DNA from: Acidobacteriota bacterium
Lineage (GTDB): Bacteria > Acidobacteriota > Terriglobia > Acidiferrales > UBA7541
Length of the DNA stretch: 7,160 bases
Direction: 5' to 3'
Assembly: GCA_028876695.1 (NCBI GenBank)
Contig: JAGWRH010000259.1
Span: forward strand, 1 to 7,160
Below are positions 1-5,164 of the stretch, one piece after another; position 1 is the first letter of the stretch; each line of letters begins with the position of its first letter. The translations under genes were made by a program, and so were the position numbers. The notes below the pieces were generated by a model. That model was given only the letters and a program-made list of their open reading frames with translations, was not told the DNA's origin and made no database searches.

Positions 1-744
1 AACCGTCGCGCCGCCGCCTTCCGGTTTCACATCCTCGACGGCCGCTTCCAGCTCCACGCGGACCCCGCGCTTCTTGAATGCCTTGAGTAGTTCCGCGGAG
101 ATATCATCGTCTTCGAGCGGCACCATTTTCGGCAGCACCTCCAGCAAGGTCACATCCGAGCCGAAGGTCTTAAATATCGACGCAAACTCCACGCCGACCG
201 CGCCGCATCCCACCACCACCATCGACTTGGGAATCGACTGCAGCGCCAGAATCTCGCGATTTGTCAGCACCTTTTGCCCATCAATTTTCAGCCCCGGTAG
301 CGACCGCGCTTCGGACCCCGTCGCCAGCATCGTGTACGTGGTCTCGATTTCCATCGTTTTGCCGTCTTTTTCCACCGTCACGCGTCCCGGCCCGGCCACG
401 CGTCCCCATCCTTGGATCGATTCCACCTTATTTTTCTTGAATAGCGCCGCGATGCCGCCCGCGTGTTTCTTCACGATGCGATCTTTGCGCGCCAGCATCG
501 CCGGCCAGTTCACCTTCACGTCTTTCACTTCAAAACCGAATTCTTCGGCGCGCAGGAAATTGTCGTAGAGATCGGCGTGATGGAGAAACACTTTCGTGGG
601 GATGCAACCTACGTGCAGGCATGTGCCGCCGAGGAATGGGTCCTTTTCCACCACTGCCGTCTTGAGTCCCCACTGTCCGGCTCGAATCGCGGCGACGTAT
701 CCGCCTGGACCGCTGCCGATGATCACCAGATCATATTTCGCCAA
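1..744 (-). CDS. lpdA: Dihydrolipoyl dehydrogenase (E3), N-terminal 248 residues, cut by window edge
   Basis: This is the FAD flavoenzyme that reoxidises dihydrolipoyl groups of 2-oxoacid dehydrogenase or glycine-cleavage complexes with NAD+ in the cytoplasm. I translated it by hand from a TTG start at 744, chosen because AAGGGG lies about 8 bases upstream and the protein then opens MAKYDLVIIGSGPGGY as the family does. Residues 10-15 form the FAD-binding GxGxxG. The redox-active disulfide motif GGTCLHVGCIPTK places the two cysteines at C42 and C47. ATGS is at 141-144. The second Rossmann motif is G179-C-G181-AV-G184, and E202 at the end of the next strand suggests NAD rather than NADP preference. 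The frame is open to base 1. About half of the usual 465-475 residues are present; the interface domain with its His-Glu pair lies outside. Mercuric and glutathione reductases share the fold, but the disulfide and NAD motifs here read as lipoamide dehydrogenase. Confidence 0.93.
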   Translation of the reverse strand, partial: MAKYDLVIIGSGPGGYVAAIRAGQWGLKTAVVEKDPFLGGTCLHVGCIPTKVFLHHADLYDNFLRAEEFGFEVKDVKVNWPAMLARKDRIVKKHAGGIAALFKKNKVESIQGWGRVAGPGRVTVEKDGKTMEIETTYTMLATGSEARSLPGLKIDGQKVLTNREILALQSIPKSMVVVGCGAVGVEFASIFKTFGSDVTLLEVLPKMVPLEDDDISAELLKAFKKRGVRVELEAAVEDVKPEGGGATV

Positions 745-774
745 TCGCTTTCCCCTTTGTCGATCTGTGGCGTT

Positions 775-832
775 CCGCGACCCGCGGTGGCCCTGGGTAT
801 GCCAACAACGGTGACACTTCCAGCCGCGCGGC
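775..832 (-). other. Inverted repeats in the lpdA leader
   Basis: GCCGCGCGGC (823-832) is a perfect 10-base palindrome at the predicted transcription start. CCGCG-ACC-CGCGG (775-787) can form a 5 bp hairpin in the leader. Both are GC-only and may be chance in GC-rich DNA. No T-run follows, so they are not terminators. Confidence 0.25.
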
Positions 833-838
833 CAAAAG

Positions 839-867
839 ATTCTAGCAGTCGCGCAAATCCCTCGCAA
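839..867 (-). promoter_or_regulatory. Predicted sigma70-type promoter of lpdA
   Basis: On the minus strand, TTGCGA (867-862) and TAGAAT (844-839) are 17 bases apart. A TGC sits directly before the -10 box, giving an extended -10 (TGCTAGAAT). Transcription would begin near 832 and leave a leader of about 88 nt before the TTG start. This is the best-matching promoter in the window and implies that lpdA is transcribed separately from the upstream two-component genes. It is a consensus match read by eye. Confidence 0.6.
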
Positions 868-945
868 CCAACCGCCCTAACTCGTATTGAAGAGCCGAAA
901 CCAGCCGAGACGACGTCGCTCAGCAGCCATGCTTCAAGATGAGGA

Positions 946-963
946 CTCGTAGTAACTACCGAG
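946..963. repeat. Imperfect palindrome between response regulator and lpdA
   Basis: CTCGTAGTAACTACCGAG pairs with itself along its length apart from a central A and one unpaired C. It lies 33 bp beyond the response-regulator stop and about 80 bp upstream of the lpdA -35 box. It has no T-tract, so it is a poor intrinsic terminator. An operator or a Rho-independent 3' stem are both possible. The rest of the gap 745-995 shows nothing else I can name. Confidence 0.25.
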
Positions 964-995
964 CTGCTAGTCGCCCCATAGGCGCCAAGCCCGGC

Positions 996-1760
996 TCACA
1001 TGACAAACTTGTATCCCACTCCTCGCACCGTTAACACGTGGCGCGGCTTCGCCGGATCGTCTTCCAGATACCGCCGCAGCCGCACGATGAAATTGTCGAT
1101 CGCCCGCGTGTCCGTATCCTCCCGCAAATCCCACACGTCCTCGAGAATCGATTTGCGCGAGACGACGCGGCCCGCGTTGCGAATCAAATGGCGCAATAGT
1201 TTGGCTTCCATGAGTGTGAGCTGAACGGTCTCCTCGCCGGATCGCAGCTCGAGCGTATCGAAATCCAGCGTCTTCCCATTGAACGCATAAACCTCGCCCG
1301 CGGTCGCTGCCATCGACGATCTCGCCGTAGGCGCCGCTTGTTTTCCTCCCACCGTGGCCGATGCCGTCGCCTTCACCGCACCGGCCGACCACGCGCTCCT
1401 GCGCAGCAGCCCCTGTAGCCGCGCCAGAAAAATCTGCAGGTCAAAAGGCTTCGCGAGGTAGTCGTCGGCCCCCGAGGCAAAGCCTTCCAACACGTCTTCG
1501 GGACGGCCGCGCGCCGTCAGAATCAGCACCGGCACGAAATTCTTCGCCTTTCGCAAAGCCGACGCCACCTCGAAGCCGTCGATGCCCGGAAGCATCACGT
1601 CGAGCACCACCGCGTCAAAATGTTCGTGTTCCTTCAGCAGGCGGCGCATCGCCGTTTCGCCGTCGCCGCAAAGATCGGCGGTGTGTCCTTCCGCTTCGAG
1701 GTTAAAGCACAGACCCTCTGCCAGATGCTTTTCGTCCTCGATCACCAAGATGCGGCTCAT
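996..1760 (-). CDS. OmpR/PhoB-family DNA-binding response regulator
   Basis: This is the cytoplasmic output half of the two-component system whose kinase is encoded immediately upstream. The receiver domain (about 1-121) has the acidic pair E8/D9, phospho-acceptor D54 in VVLDVMLPGIDG, T82 and K104 (LAKPF). The C-terminal winged helix (about 158-254) carries the OmpR-type signature TLMEAKLLRHLIRNAGRVVSR and ends VRGVGYKFVM, the usual wing. The linker (about 122-157) is long and rich in Ala, Ser and Thr, so at 254 residues the protein is somewhat larger than typical 220-240 residue members. The ATG overlaps the kinase stop as ATGA, and GAGGG about 7 bases before it within the kinase gene supplies a ribosome site, so the two are translationally coupled. 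Its targets cannot be read from this window. Family assignment is firm; pathway is unknown. Confidence 0.95.
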   Translation of the reverse strand: MSRILVIEDEKHLAEGLCFNLEAEGHTADLCGDGETAMRRLLKEHEHFDAVVLDVMLPGIDGFEVASALRKAKNFVPVLILTARGRPEDVLEGFASGADDYLAKPFDLQIFLARLQGLLRRSAWSAGAVKATASATVGGKQAAPTARSSMAATAGEVYAFNGKTLDFDTLELRSGEETVQLTLMEAKLLRHLIRNAGRVVSRKSILEDVWDLREDTDTRAIDNFIVRLRRYLEDDPAKPRHVLTVRGVGYKFVM

Positions 1761-2677
1761 GAGCCGGCCCTCGGAAGCTCGAACGTAACCGTCGTTCCGG
1801 GAATGCTGCCGCCGCTCTCCGCGAAAACGCGCCCGCCGTGCGCGCGCGCGATCGATTTCACGATAAATAACCCCAGCCCGGTCCCTTTCGTCTGCGAAAA
1901 TGGCCGCCCACGGACGCGATAAAACCGTTTGAAGATGCGCTTCAGCTCGTGCGCGGGAATTCCGATCCCGCGGTCGCGAACTCGCAGAGCGATTCGATTG
2001 GAGGGCAATGCTTCGATTTGCACGGCCACATTCACCTGTTCGCCGGAATATTTGATCGCGTTCTCGAGAATGTTTTCGACGGCCGTGCGCAATTCTTCGG
2101 GATCGCCGTGTACCTTTATCGGAGCGCCGTCCCCCTCCGCGAGTCCTGATCCATCACGCCAATAAAGCGCGCTCGGCGGCAGATGGTGGCGCGTCAGCGC
2201 CCAATCCATGCATTCGCTCACCAGCCCGCGAAATTCAAACTCGACAGGATGGCGCTTCGCCTTCGCCATCCGCACCTGGCCCGCTTTCAGCACCTGCTCA
2301 ACCGTTCCGAGCAGCCGGTCCGTGTCTTCGAGCATCAGCCCGTAAAACTGCTGCCGCTGCGCCGGCTCCAGCTCGCGCCGTTGCAGCGTTTCCAGGTACA
2401 GACGGATCGACGCGATCGGCGTCTTCAGTTCGTGCGTCACGGCGTTGATGAAGCTGTCGTGCTGCTCGTTACGCCGAATTTCGCGGATCAGAAAGATCGT
2501 ATTGAGCACCAACCCGGCGATGATCAGCAGGAAGAAAACGACCCCGGAAAATAGCAGCACCGCATCGCGCCAGTTCCGCAAAATCCAGCTGATGTTGAGC
2601 GCCACTGCCGCGGTAATCGACGCGACGCCCAGAATGAGGAAGGAGATGATCGTCTTGCGACGGCTGATGACGCGCAT
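1757..2677 (-). CDS. Membrane-bound sensor histidine kinase, two transmembrane helices, no HAMP
   Basis: This kinase autophosphorylates on His and passes the phosphate to the response regulator encoded next. The basic N-terminus (MRVISRRK) is followed by transmembrane helices at about 10-31 and 39-64, joined by a loop of only about seven residues (ILRNWRD), so there is essentially no periplasmic sensor domain. A short juxtamembrane stretch leads directly to the HisKA H-box FINAVTHELKTP with H82, without a HAMP domain. The HATPase_c domain has the N-box (ENILENAIKYS, N206), G1 DRGIGI (D235), the F-box IFKRFYR (249-253) and G2 GTGLGL (265-270). All residues needed for kinase activity are visible. 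It is 306 residues, small for a membrane kinase. It probably senses within or at the membrane, or through a partner protein; the gene immediately upstream encodes a secreted or membrane protein. The ATG at 2677 has only a weak GAG-type ribosome site. Confidence 0.94.
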   Translation of the reverse strand: MRVISRRKTIISFLILGVASITAAVALNISWILRNWRDAVLLFSGVVFFLLIIAGLVLNTIFLIREIRRNEQHDSFINAVTHELKTPIASIRLYLETLQRRELEPAQRQQFYGLMLEDTDRLLGTVEQVLKAGQVRMAKAKRHPVEFEFRGLVSECMDWALTRHHLPPSALYWRDGSGLAEGDGAPIKVHGDPEELRTAVENILENAIKYSGEQVNVAVQIEALPSNRIALRVRDRGIGIPAHELKRIFKRFYRVRGRPFSQTKGTGLGLFIVKSIARAHGGRVFAESGGSIPGTTVTFELPRAGS

Positions 2678-2692
2678 GGCTCGATGCGTCTT

Positions 2693-2698
2693 ATTGTA
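2693..2698 (-). promoter_or_regulatory. Candidate -10 box for the kinase/regulator operon
   Basis: TACAAT (2698-2693, minus strand) matches the -10 consensus at five of six positions and lies 15 bases before the kinase ATG. The leader would be only about 8-9 nt. No good -35 hexamer is found at 16-18 bp spacing, so the promoter is tentative. The gene could also be read through from the gene ending at 2803. The 125 bp spacer 2678-2802 has no convincing terminator. Confidence 0.35.
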
Positions 2699-2802
2699 CA
2701 GCCAGTTTTAAGGCGGGAACGAACGGGGTGCTCACGGCGCACGGTTGGTTGGCCATGCAGTCGTTGCTGCTTAGCCCTTTCGTTTAGCGTACTTAGGTGT
2801 TC

Positions 2803-3402
2803 TTACGGCCTTCCCGGCACGCCGAGGTTGTGCGCGCCCGAAAAAACGTACATCGCCGTGCCACCCGTTTGCGGCAGCCACCACATTTTCCGCAATGCCG
2901 GATTCTCGCTGCGCTGCATCCGCCGGGCAGCATAATCAAGCGCCAGCGGCGCGATCTGAATCACTGCGTAGATGCCCGGCGAACCGGCAAACGGCCGTAT
3001 CAGCGGATCAGCTTCCACGGCTCCCCGCGCGACCGCCTGCCGCGTCGTGTAAGCGTCGAAAGCGGCCGCGCCATGTTCGGCAACAGCCAGTGCGATCCAC
3101 TTCGTTCGCGACGGCGCTTCGTCCCGTCGGACGACTTTGATTTTCCCGAGCTTCGGCGATTCCAGCCGCAACGTGTCCAGCGCCTGCGATTCCTGTGCCG
3201 AGGGCGTGGCTGGCATGGGAGCCGCGGGCAACGCGGCTGCCGTTAAAGGTAAACCGTTTGCCGCTGAGGGCCACGCGTTTTCCGCTGCTGCTCGGGCGGC
3301 ATTGGCCGTACCGGCGGCCATCGCCACGCTCGGTACTGCGAACAGAAAACCCGTAAGCAACAGTCCCATGCACCCTTTGCGTCCAATTCCTCGGAATCGC
3401 AT
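2803..3402 (-). CDS. Secreted or membrane-anchored protein of unknown function
   Basis: I cannot assign a function. The basic N-terminus (MRFRGIGRKG) precedes a hydrophobic stretch (13-27) and a likely signal-peptidase site after AMA (A29). Residues 30-70 are rich in Ala, Pro and Ser and look like a disordered linker. The C-terminal half looks like the conserved core: three moderately hydrophobic helices at about 102-118, 141-158 and 175-190, with D116, T119, G127 and the motif VEADPLIRPF (129-138) between the first two, then a paired WW at 174-175 and FSGAHN (187-192). The spacing D-x2-T ... E-x-D/N-P-L recalls the DUF5658-type small membrane domain, a resemblance from memory only. GAGGGA 7 bases before the ATG is a good ribosome site. 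It is the first gene of the minus-strand run and sits 125 bp upstream of the histidine kinase, so a link to that signalling system is possible but unproven. Confidence 0.75.
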   Translation of the reverse strand: MRFRGIGRKGCMGLLLTGFLFAVPSVAMAAGTANAARAAAENAWPSAANGLPLTAAALPAAPMPATPSAQESQALDTLRLESPKLGKIKVVRRDEAPSRTKWIALAVAEHGAAAFDAYTTRQAVARGAVEADPLIRPFAGSPGIYAVIQIAPLALDYAARRMQRSENPALRKMWWLPQTGGTAMYVFSGAHNLGVPGRP

Positions 3403-3542
3403 TGCGGTATCCCTCAGTCTTTAGGTCGTCCGCGGTCCCGCCTACATTCGCGTCTGTGCTGTTGCAAAGCACGTGACCATCCGCTTCGAACGAACTCATC
3501 CTATCGTGCGCTCGCATCCTCTACGATGAACCGTTGCTCTCA

Positions 3543-3563
3543 AATCAGTTGGTACGCCTGATT
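3543..3563. repeat. Inverted repeat AATCAG-N9-CTGATT
   Basis: The perfect 6 bp arms flank TTGGTACGC. One mismatch outward, a further C-G pair extends the symmetry. The geometry suits a dimeric repressor or activator in a divergent promoter region. Chance occurrence is quite possible for arms this short. Confidence 0.3.
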
Positions 3564-3692
3564 GGGACTAAGGTTTTCGCCGCGTGATACTGGGATGGTA
3601 CGGAGGAACTACTCACGGATGTCACCAGTTGGCCGAAATAGGCAAGGTCAGCCGCCGCGCATCTTGCTCAAATACAACGCGCAGCCGTGCTT

Positions 3693-3698
3693 TAGAAT
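3693..3698 (+). promoter_or_regulatory. Candidate -10 box of trmJ, giving a near-leaderless mRNA
   Basis: TAGAAT has the same form as the strong lpdA -10 box. Transcription would begin near 3705, only a few bases before the ATG at 3708. This fits the absence of any convincing ribosome site before that ATG. The -35 region at 16-18 bp spacing is poor (AATACA-like), so the element is moderate evidence only. Confidence 0.45.
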
Positions 3699-3707
3699 GG
3701 ACGCCCG

Positions 3708-4460
3708 ATGCTTAAGCCGCCCGAGCTCGATCGCTTAAGCGTGGTTCTGGTGTCCACGCGCAATCCCCTCAACATAGGCGCCGCCGCCAGGGCCATGAGC
3801 AATTTCGGGTTTCCAAGGCTTCAAGTCGTGAGTCCTTACGAGTCCGCTTTCCGCGAAGCGCGCTCAGCCGTCGGCGCGGCAGCCGTGCTCGCGAGCGCCG
3901 CGCAACACGATTCCGTCGCGTCCGCCGTGGCCCATTGCTCCCTGGTCGTAGGCACCACGGCCGTGCGCACTCGCAACCTCCGCCATCCGCTGCGCCGGCT
4001 CGAGGATGGTGCCCGTCTGATCCGCGGACGTCTGCGCACCAGCCGCGTGGCTCTGCTTTTTGGCTCGGAAAAGTTCGGCTTATCGAACGACGATCTCAGT
4101 CACTGTCACTGGCTCTTGCGCATTCCCACGAGCGAGGAAAACATCTCGATGAATCTCGGTCAGGCGGTGGCGGTCTGCCTGTATGAACTCATCCGCGATT
4201 CCAAAGCTCCGGCCGCGGCCGGGAAAACGCCCCTGGCAGCAGCCGCCGAAATCGAGCGCATCACCCAAATGCTCGCCGAAGCGCTCCGCGAAAGCGGCTT
4301 TCTCGATCGCCGCCTCGTCGGAGATTCCGCCCAGCGCATCCGCCGCCTGGTACGCCGCCTCAACTTGCCGCGGCAGGATGCCGTCATGTGGCTCGGCATT
4401 TTCCGTCAAATCGTCTGGAGTTTGCGCCACCCTGAGCGTCAACCGCCGCCAGGCAATTAA
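3708..4460 (+). CDS. trmJ: tRNA (cytidine/uridine-32 2'-O)-methyltransferase, TrmJ-type SPOUT enzyme
   Basis: This enzyme would methylate the 2'-OH of nucleotide 32 in the tRNA anticodon loop using S-adenosylmethionine; it is cytoplasmic and acts as a dimer in the family. The three SpoU/TrmH signatures are present in order: motif 1 VLVSTRNPLNIGAAARAM (14-30, with N22 and R28), motif 2 LLFGSEKFGLSNDDL (116-130, with E121) and motif 3 IPTSEENISMNLGQAV (139-154), which builds the knotted cofactor pocket. VVGTTAVRTRNL (80-91) matches the TrmJ-specific segment. A helical C-terminal extension (about 170-240) is also as in TrmJ and distinguishes it from the shorter TrmL. Length 250 compares with about 246 in E. 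coli. The start has no clear ribosome site, but MLKPPELDRLSVVLV aligns with the family start. It appears monocistronic, divergent from the gene at 3402 and convergent with the PilZ gene. The exact target nucleotide is by family inference. Confidence 0.88.
   Translation: MLKPPELDRLSVVLVSTRNPLNIGAAARAMSNFGFPRLQVVSPYESAFREARSAVGAAAVLASAAQHDSVASAVAHCSLVVGTTAVRTRNLRHPLRRLEDGARLIRGRLRTSRVALLFGSEKFGLSNDDLSHCHWLLRIPTSEENISMNLGQAVAVCLYELIRDSKAPAAAGKTPLAAAAEIERITQMLAEALRESGFLDRRLVGDSAQRIRRLVRRLNLPRQDAVMWLGIFRQIVWSLRHPERQPPPGN
3710..3740. repeat. Two copies of the palindrome GCTTAAGC at the trmJ start
   Basis: The 8-base palindrome GCTTAAGC occurs at 3710-3717 and again at 3733-3740, 23 bp apart. The first overlaps the G of the ATG. 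Both lie within codons for Leu-Lys and Leu-Ser, the second using TTA, an uncommon codon in GC-rich genes. Twin sites at this position could bind a repressor, or could be coincidence. Confidence 0.3.
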
Positions 4461-4505
4461 CCGTGTCACGAACCGTGTTCAGATTGTGAGTGAAATCCCG
4501 TTCGC

Positions 4506-4880
4506 TTAGCACGAATTCCCGGCTAGCTCATCGAGCCAGCAACTGAGCAGTTGTGCCTGCTCCGGCGCTGTCCCCATGAAAAGCAGCGCCATTCCGTCGC
4601 TGACGTCCGGGATGTTCTGAATCACCTTGGCCCAGGTTTCGAACGCCGTATTGCCCTTCTGGATGCGAACCTGCACCACCGCGCTGGGCTGGAACCGCCT
4701 GGGCGCCTTCAAAAAGCACCCTTTCTTGCTGATCACCGTCACCTGCCCCGCCGCCTTGGTCTTGGCAGCGGGATCGCGAGCTTCCGCCGGCGCGCCGAGC
4801 GCGTATCGCGGAAATTCCCGGCGCTCAGGTTTCCTCGGTTGTTCGCCCTTCCGTGGACGTGCCGCCGCGAGGTTCTTCAT
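4506..4880 (-). CDS. PilZ-domain protein with a degenerate second c-di-GMP motif
   Basis: PilZ domains are small beta-barrels that bind cyclic di-GMP and pass the signal to motility, secretion or polysaccharide machinery. A basic N-terminal stretch (8-20) leads to the RxxxR motif (R21-E-F-P-R25, in RREFPRYAL). The second motif, normally D/N-x-S-x-x-G, reads V49-I-S51-K-K-G54, so the Ser and Gly are kept but the Asp/Asn is replaced by Val. The rest fits the fold: the strand VVQVRIQ (68-74), AKVIQNI (84-90), GMALLF (96-101) and the final helix PEQAQLLSCWLDEL. At 124 residues it is a single stand-alone domain with no signal peptide or membrane helix. AGGGAG just before the ATG is a good ribosome site. 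It converges on trmJ, leaving 45 bp between the stops with only a 4 bp CACG/CGTG stem (4467-4477). The family call is firm; ligand binding is uncertain. Confidence 0.88.
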   Translation of the reverse strand: MKNLAAARPRKGEQPRKPERREFPRYALGAPAEARDPAAKTKAAGQVTVISKKGCFLKAPRRFQPSAVVQVRIQKGNTAFETWAKVIQNIPDVSDGMALLFMGTAPEQAQLLSCWLDELAGNSC

Positions 4881-4894
4881 GGCTCTCCCTGTGG

Positions 4895-4924
4895 ATCATA
4901 ACTTTTCCTGCACGTAAGTATGAA
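4895..4924 (-). promoter_or_regulatory. Predicted promoter of the PilZ gene
   Basis: On the minus strand TTCATA (4924-4919) and TATGAT (4900-4895) are separated by 18 bp. The -10 matches five of six consensus bases and the -35 four of six. The start would fall near 4888, leaving a leader of about 8 nt that includes part of the AGGGAG ribosome site. This is consensus reading by eye. Confidence 0.4.
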
Positions 4925-4981
4925 CGAGAAATAACCACTGCTGAGAAAAAACCATGTTTACTTCTTGGCCGCACGAACGCG

Positions 4982-4998
4982 TCGATTCACGCAATCGA
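4982..4998. repeat. Inverted repeat TCGATT-N5-AATCGA
   Basis: Perfect 6 bp arms flank CACGC in the divergent spacer between the PilZ gene and the esterase gene. It sits about 60 bp upstream of the PilZ -35 box and about 100 bp upstream of the esterase -35 box. The 17 bp dyad is of operator size. The remainder of the 284 bp spacer (4881-5164) has no supported gene. Confidence 0.35.
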
Positions 4999-5099
4999 AT
5001 TGCCAGATTTTATGGCTCCCGTTCTAGGCGTGTCCGATCTTTCAACCACTTGGGATAGTACTGCGATAATCGGGCCAGCCGAATTGGCGCGGTCAGTGC

Positions 5100-5128
5100 T
5101 TGTCCCTTATTCCTAAACGCGTTATTTT
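5100..5128 (+). promoter_or_regulatory. Predicted promoter of the CE15-like esterase gene
   Basis: TTGTCC (5100-5105) and TATTTT (5123-5128) are 17 bp apart, each matching four of six consensus bases. The start would fall near 5135, giving a leader of about 30 nt. A rival is the extended -10 TGCGATAAT (5062-5070) with a weaker TTCAAC -35 at 5041-5046. Neither is tested. Confidence 0.4.
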
Positions 5129-5131
5129 CGC

Positions 5132-5152
5132 TGCGCCTTTGCGCCTGCGCCT
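5132..5152 (+). repeat. Short direct repeat TGCGCCT, three copies
   Basis: TGCGCCT occurs at 5132-5138, 5140-5146 and 5146-5152, the last two sharing one base. It lies between the predicted promoter and the esterase start codon. Phrases of the type TTTGCGCC recur between genes in various environmental bacteria, so this may be a remnant of a dispersed repeat. Confidence 0.4.
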
Positions 5153-5164
5153 GGGAATTGGCTC

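Larger units (their letters stand above)
3403..3707. other. 305 bp divergent intergenic spacer
   Basis: This stretch separates the minus-strand secreted protein from plus-strand trmJ and should hold both promoters. The trmJ -10 box is listed separately. For the minus-strand gene, TTGCAA (3465-3460) is a possible -35, but the -10 at 17 bp (TAGGCG) is poor. An inverted repeat AATCAG (3543-3548) / CTGATT (3558-3563) with a 9-base gap is a possible regulator site. The segment 3564-3660 shows no recognisable gene, tRNA or RNA structure. Confidence 0.5.

Noticed and set aside
74..568. 164-codon Ser/Thr-rich plus-strand ORF
   Set aside because: Antisense shadow of the lpdA coding region; the low-complexity Ser/Pro composition is typical of reading GC-rich genes backwards.
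463..942. 159-codon plus-strand ORF over the lpdA start
   Set aside because: It runs antisense through the conserved disulfide region of lpdA and has no ribosome site or family resemblance.
967..1392. 141-codon minus-strand ORF in another frame of the response regulator
   Set aside because: It overlaps the intact winged-helix domain on the same strand and has Gly/Arg-rich shadow composition.
3008..3517. 169-codon minus-strand ORF overlapping the unknown secreted protein
   Set aside because: Different frame from the gene with a signal peptide and ribosome site; no recognisable motif and Arg/Gly-rich shadow composition.
3619..3738. 39-residue ORF with GGAGG upstream that runs into the trmJ start
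   Set aside because: GGAGG is 12 bases from the ATG, too far for a good ribosome site. The peptide has no features, and the trmJ -10 box lies within it.
4461..4505. Bidirectional terminator between the convergent trmJ and PilZ genes
   Set aside because: Only a 4 bp CACG/CGTG stem and no T-run on either strand; not strong enough to call.
4853..5116. 87-codon plus-strand ORF in the PilZ/esterase spacer
   Set aside because: It starts antisense to the PilZ gene, has no ribosome site and no protein-like pattern, and covers likely promoter DNA.
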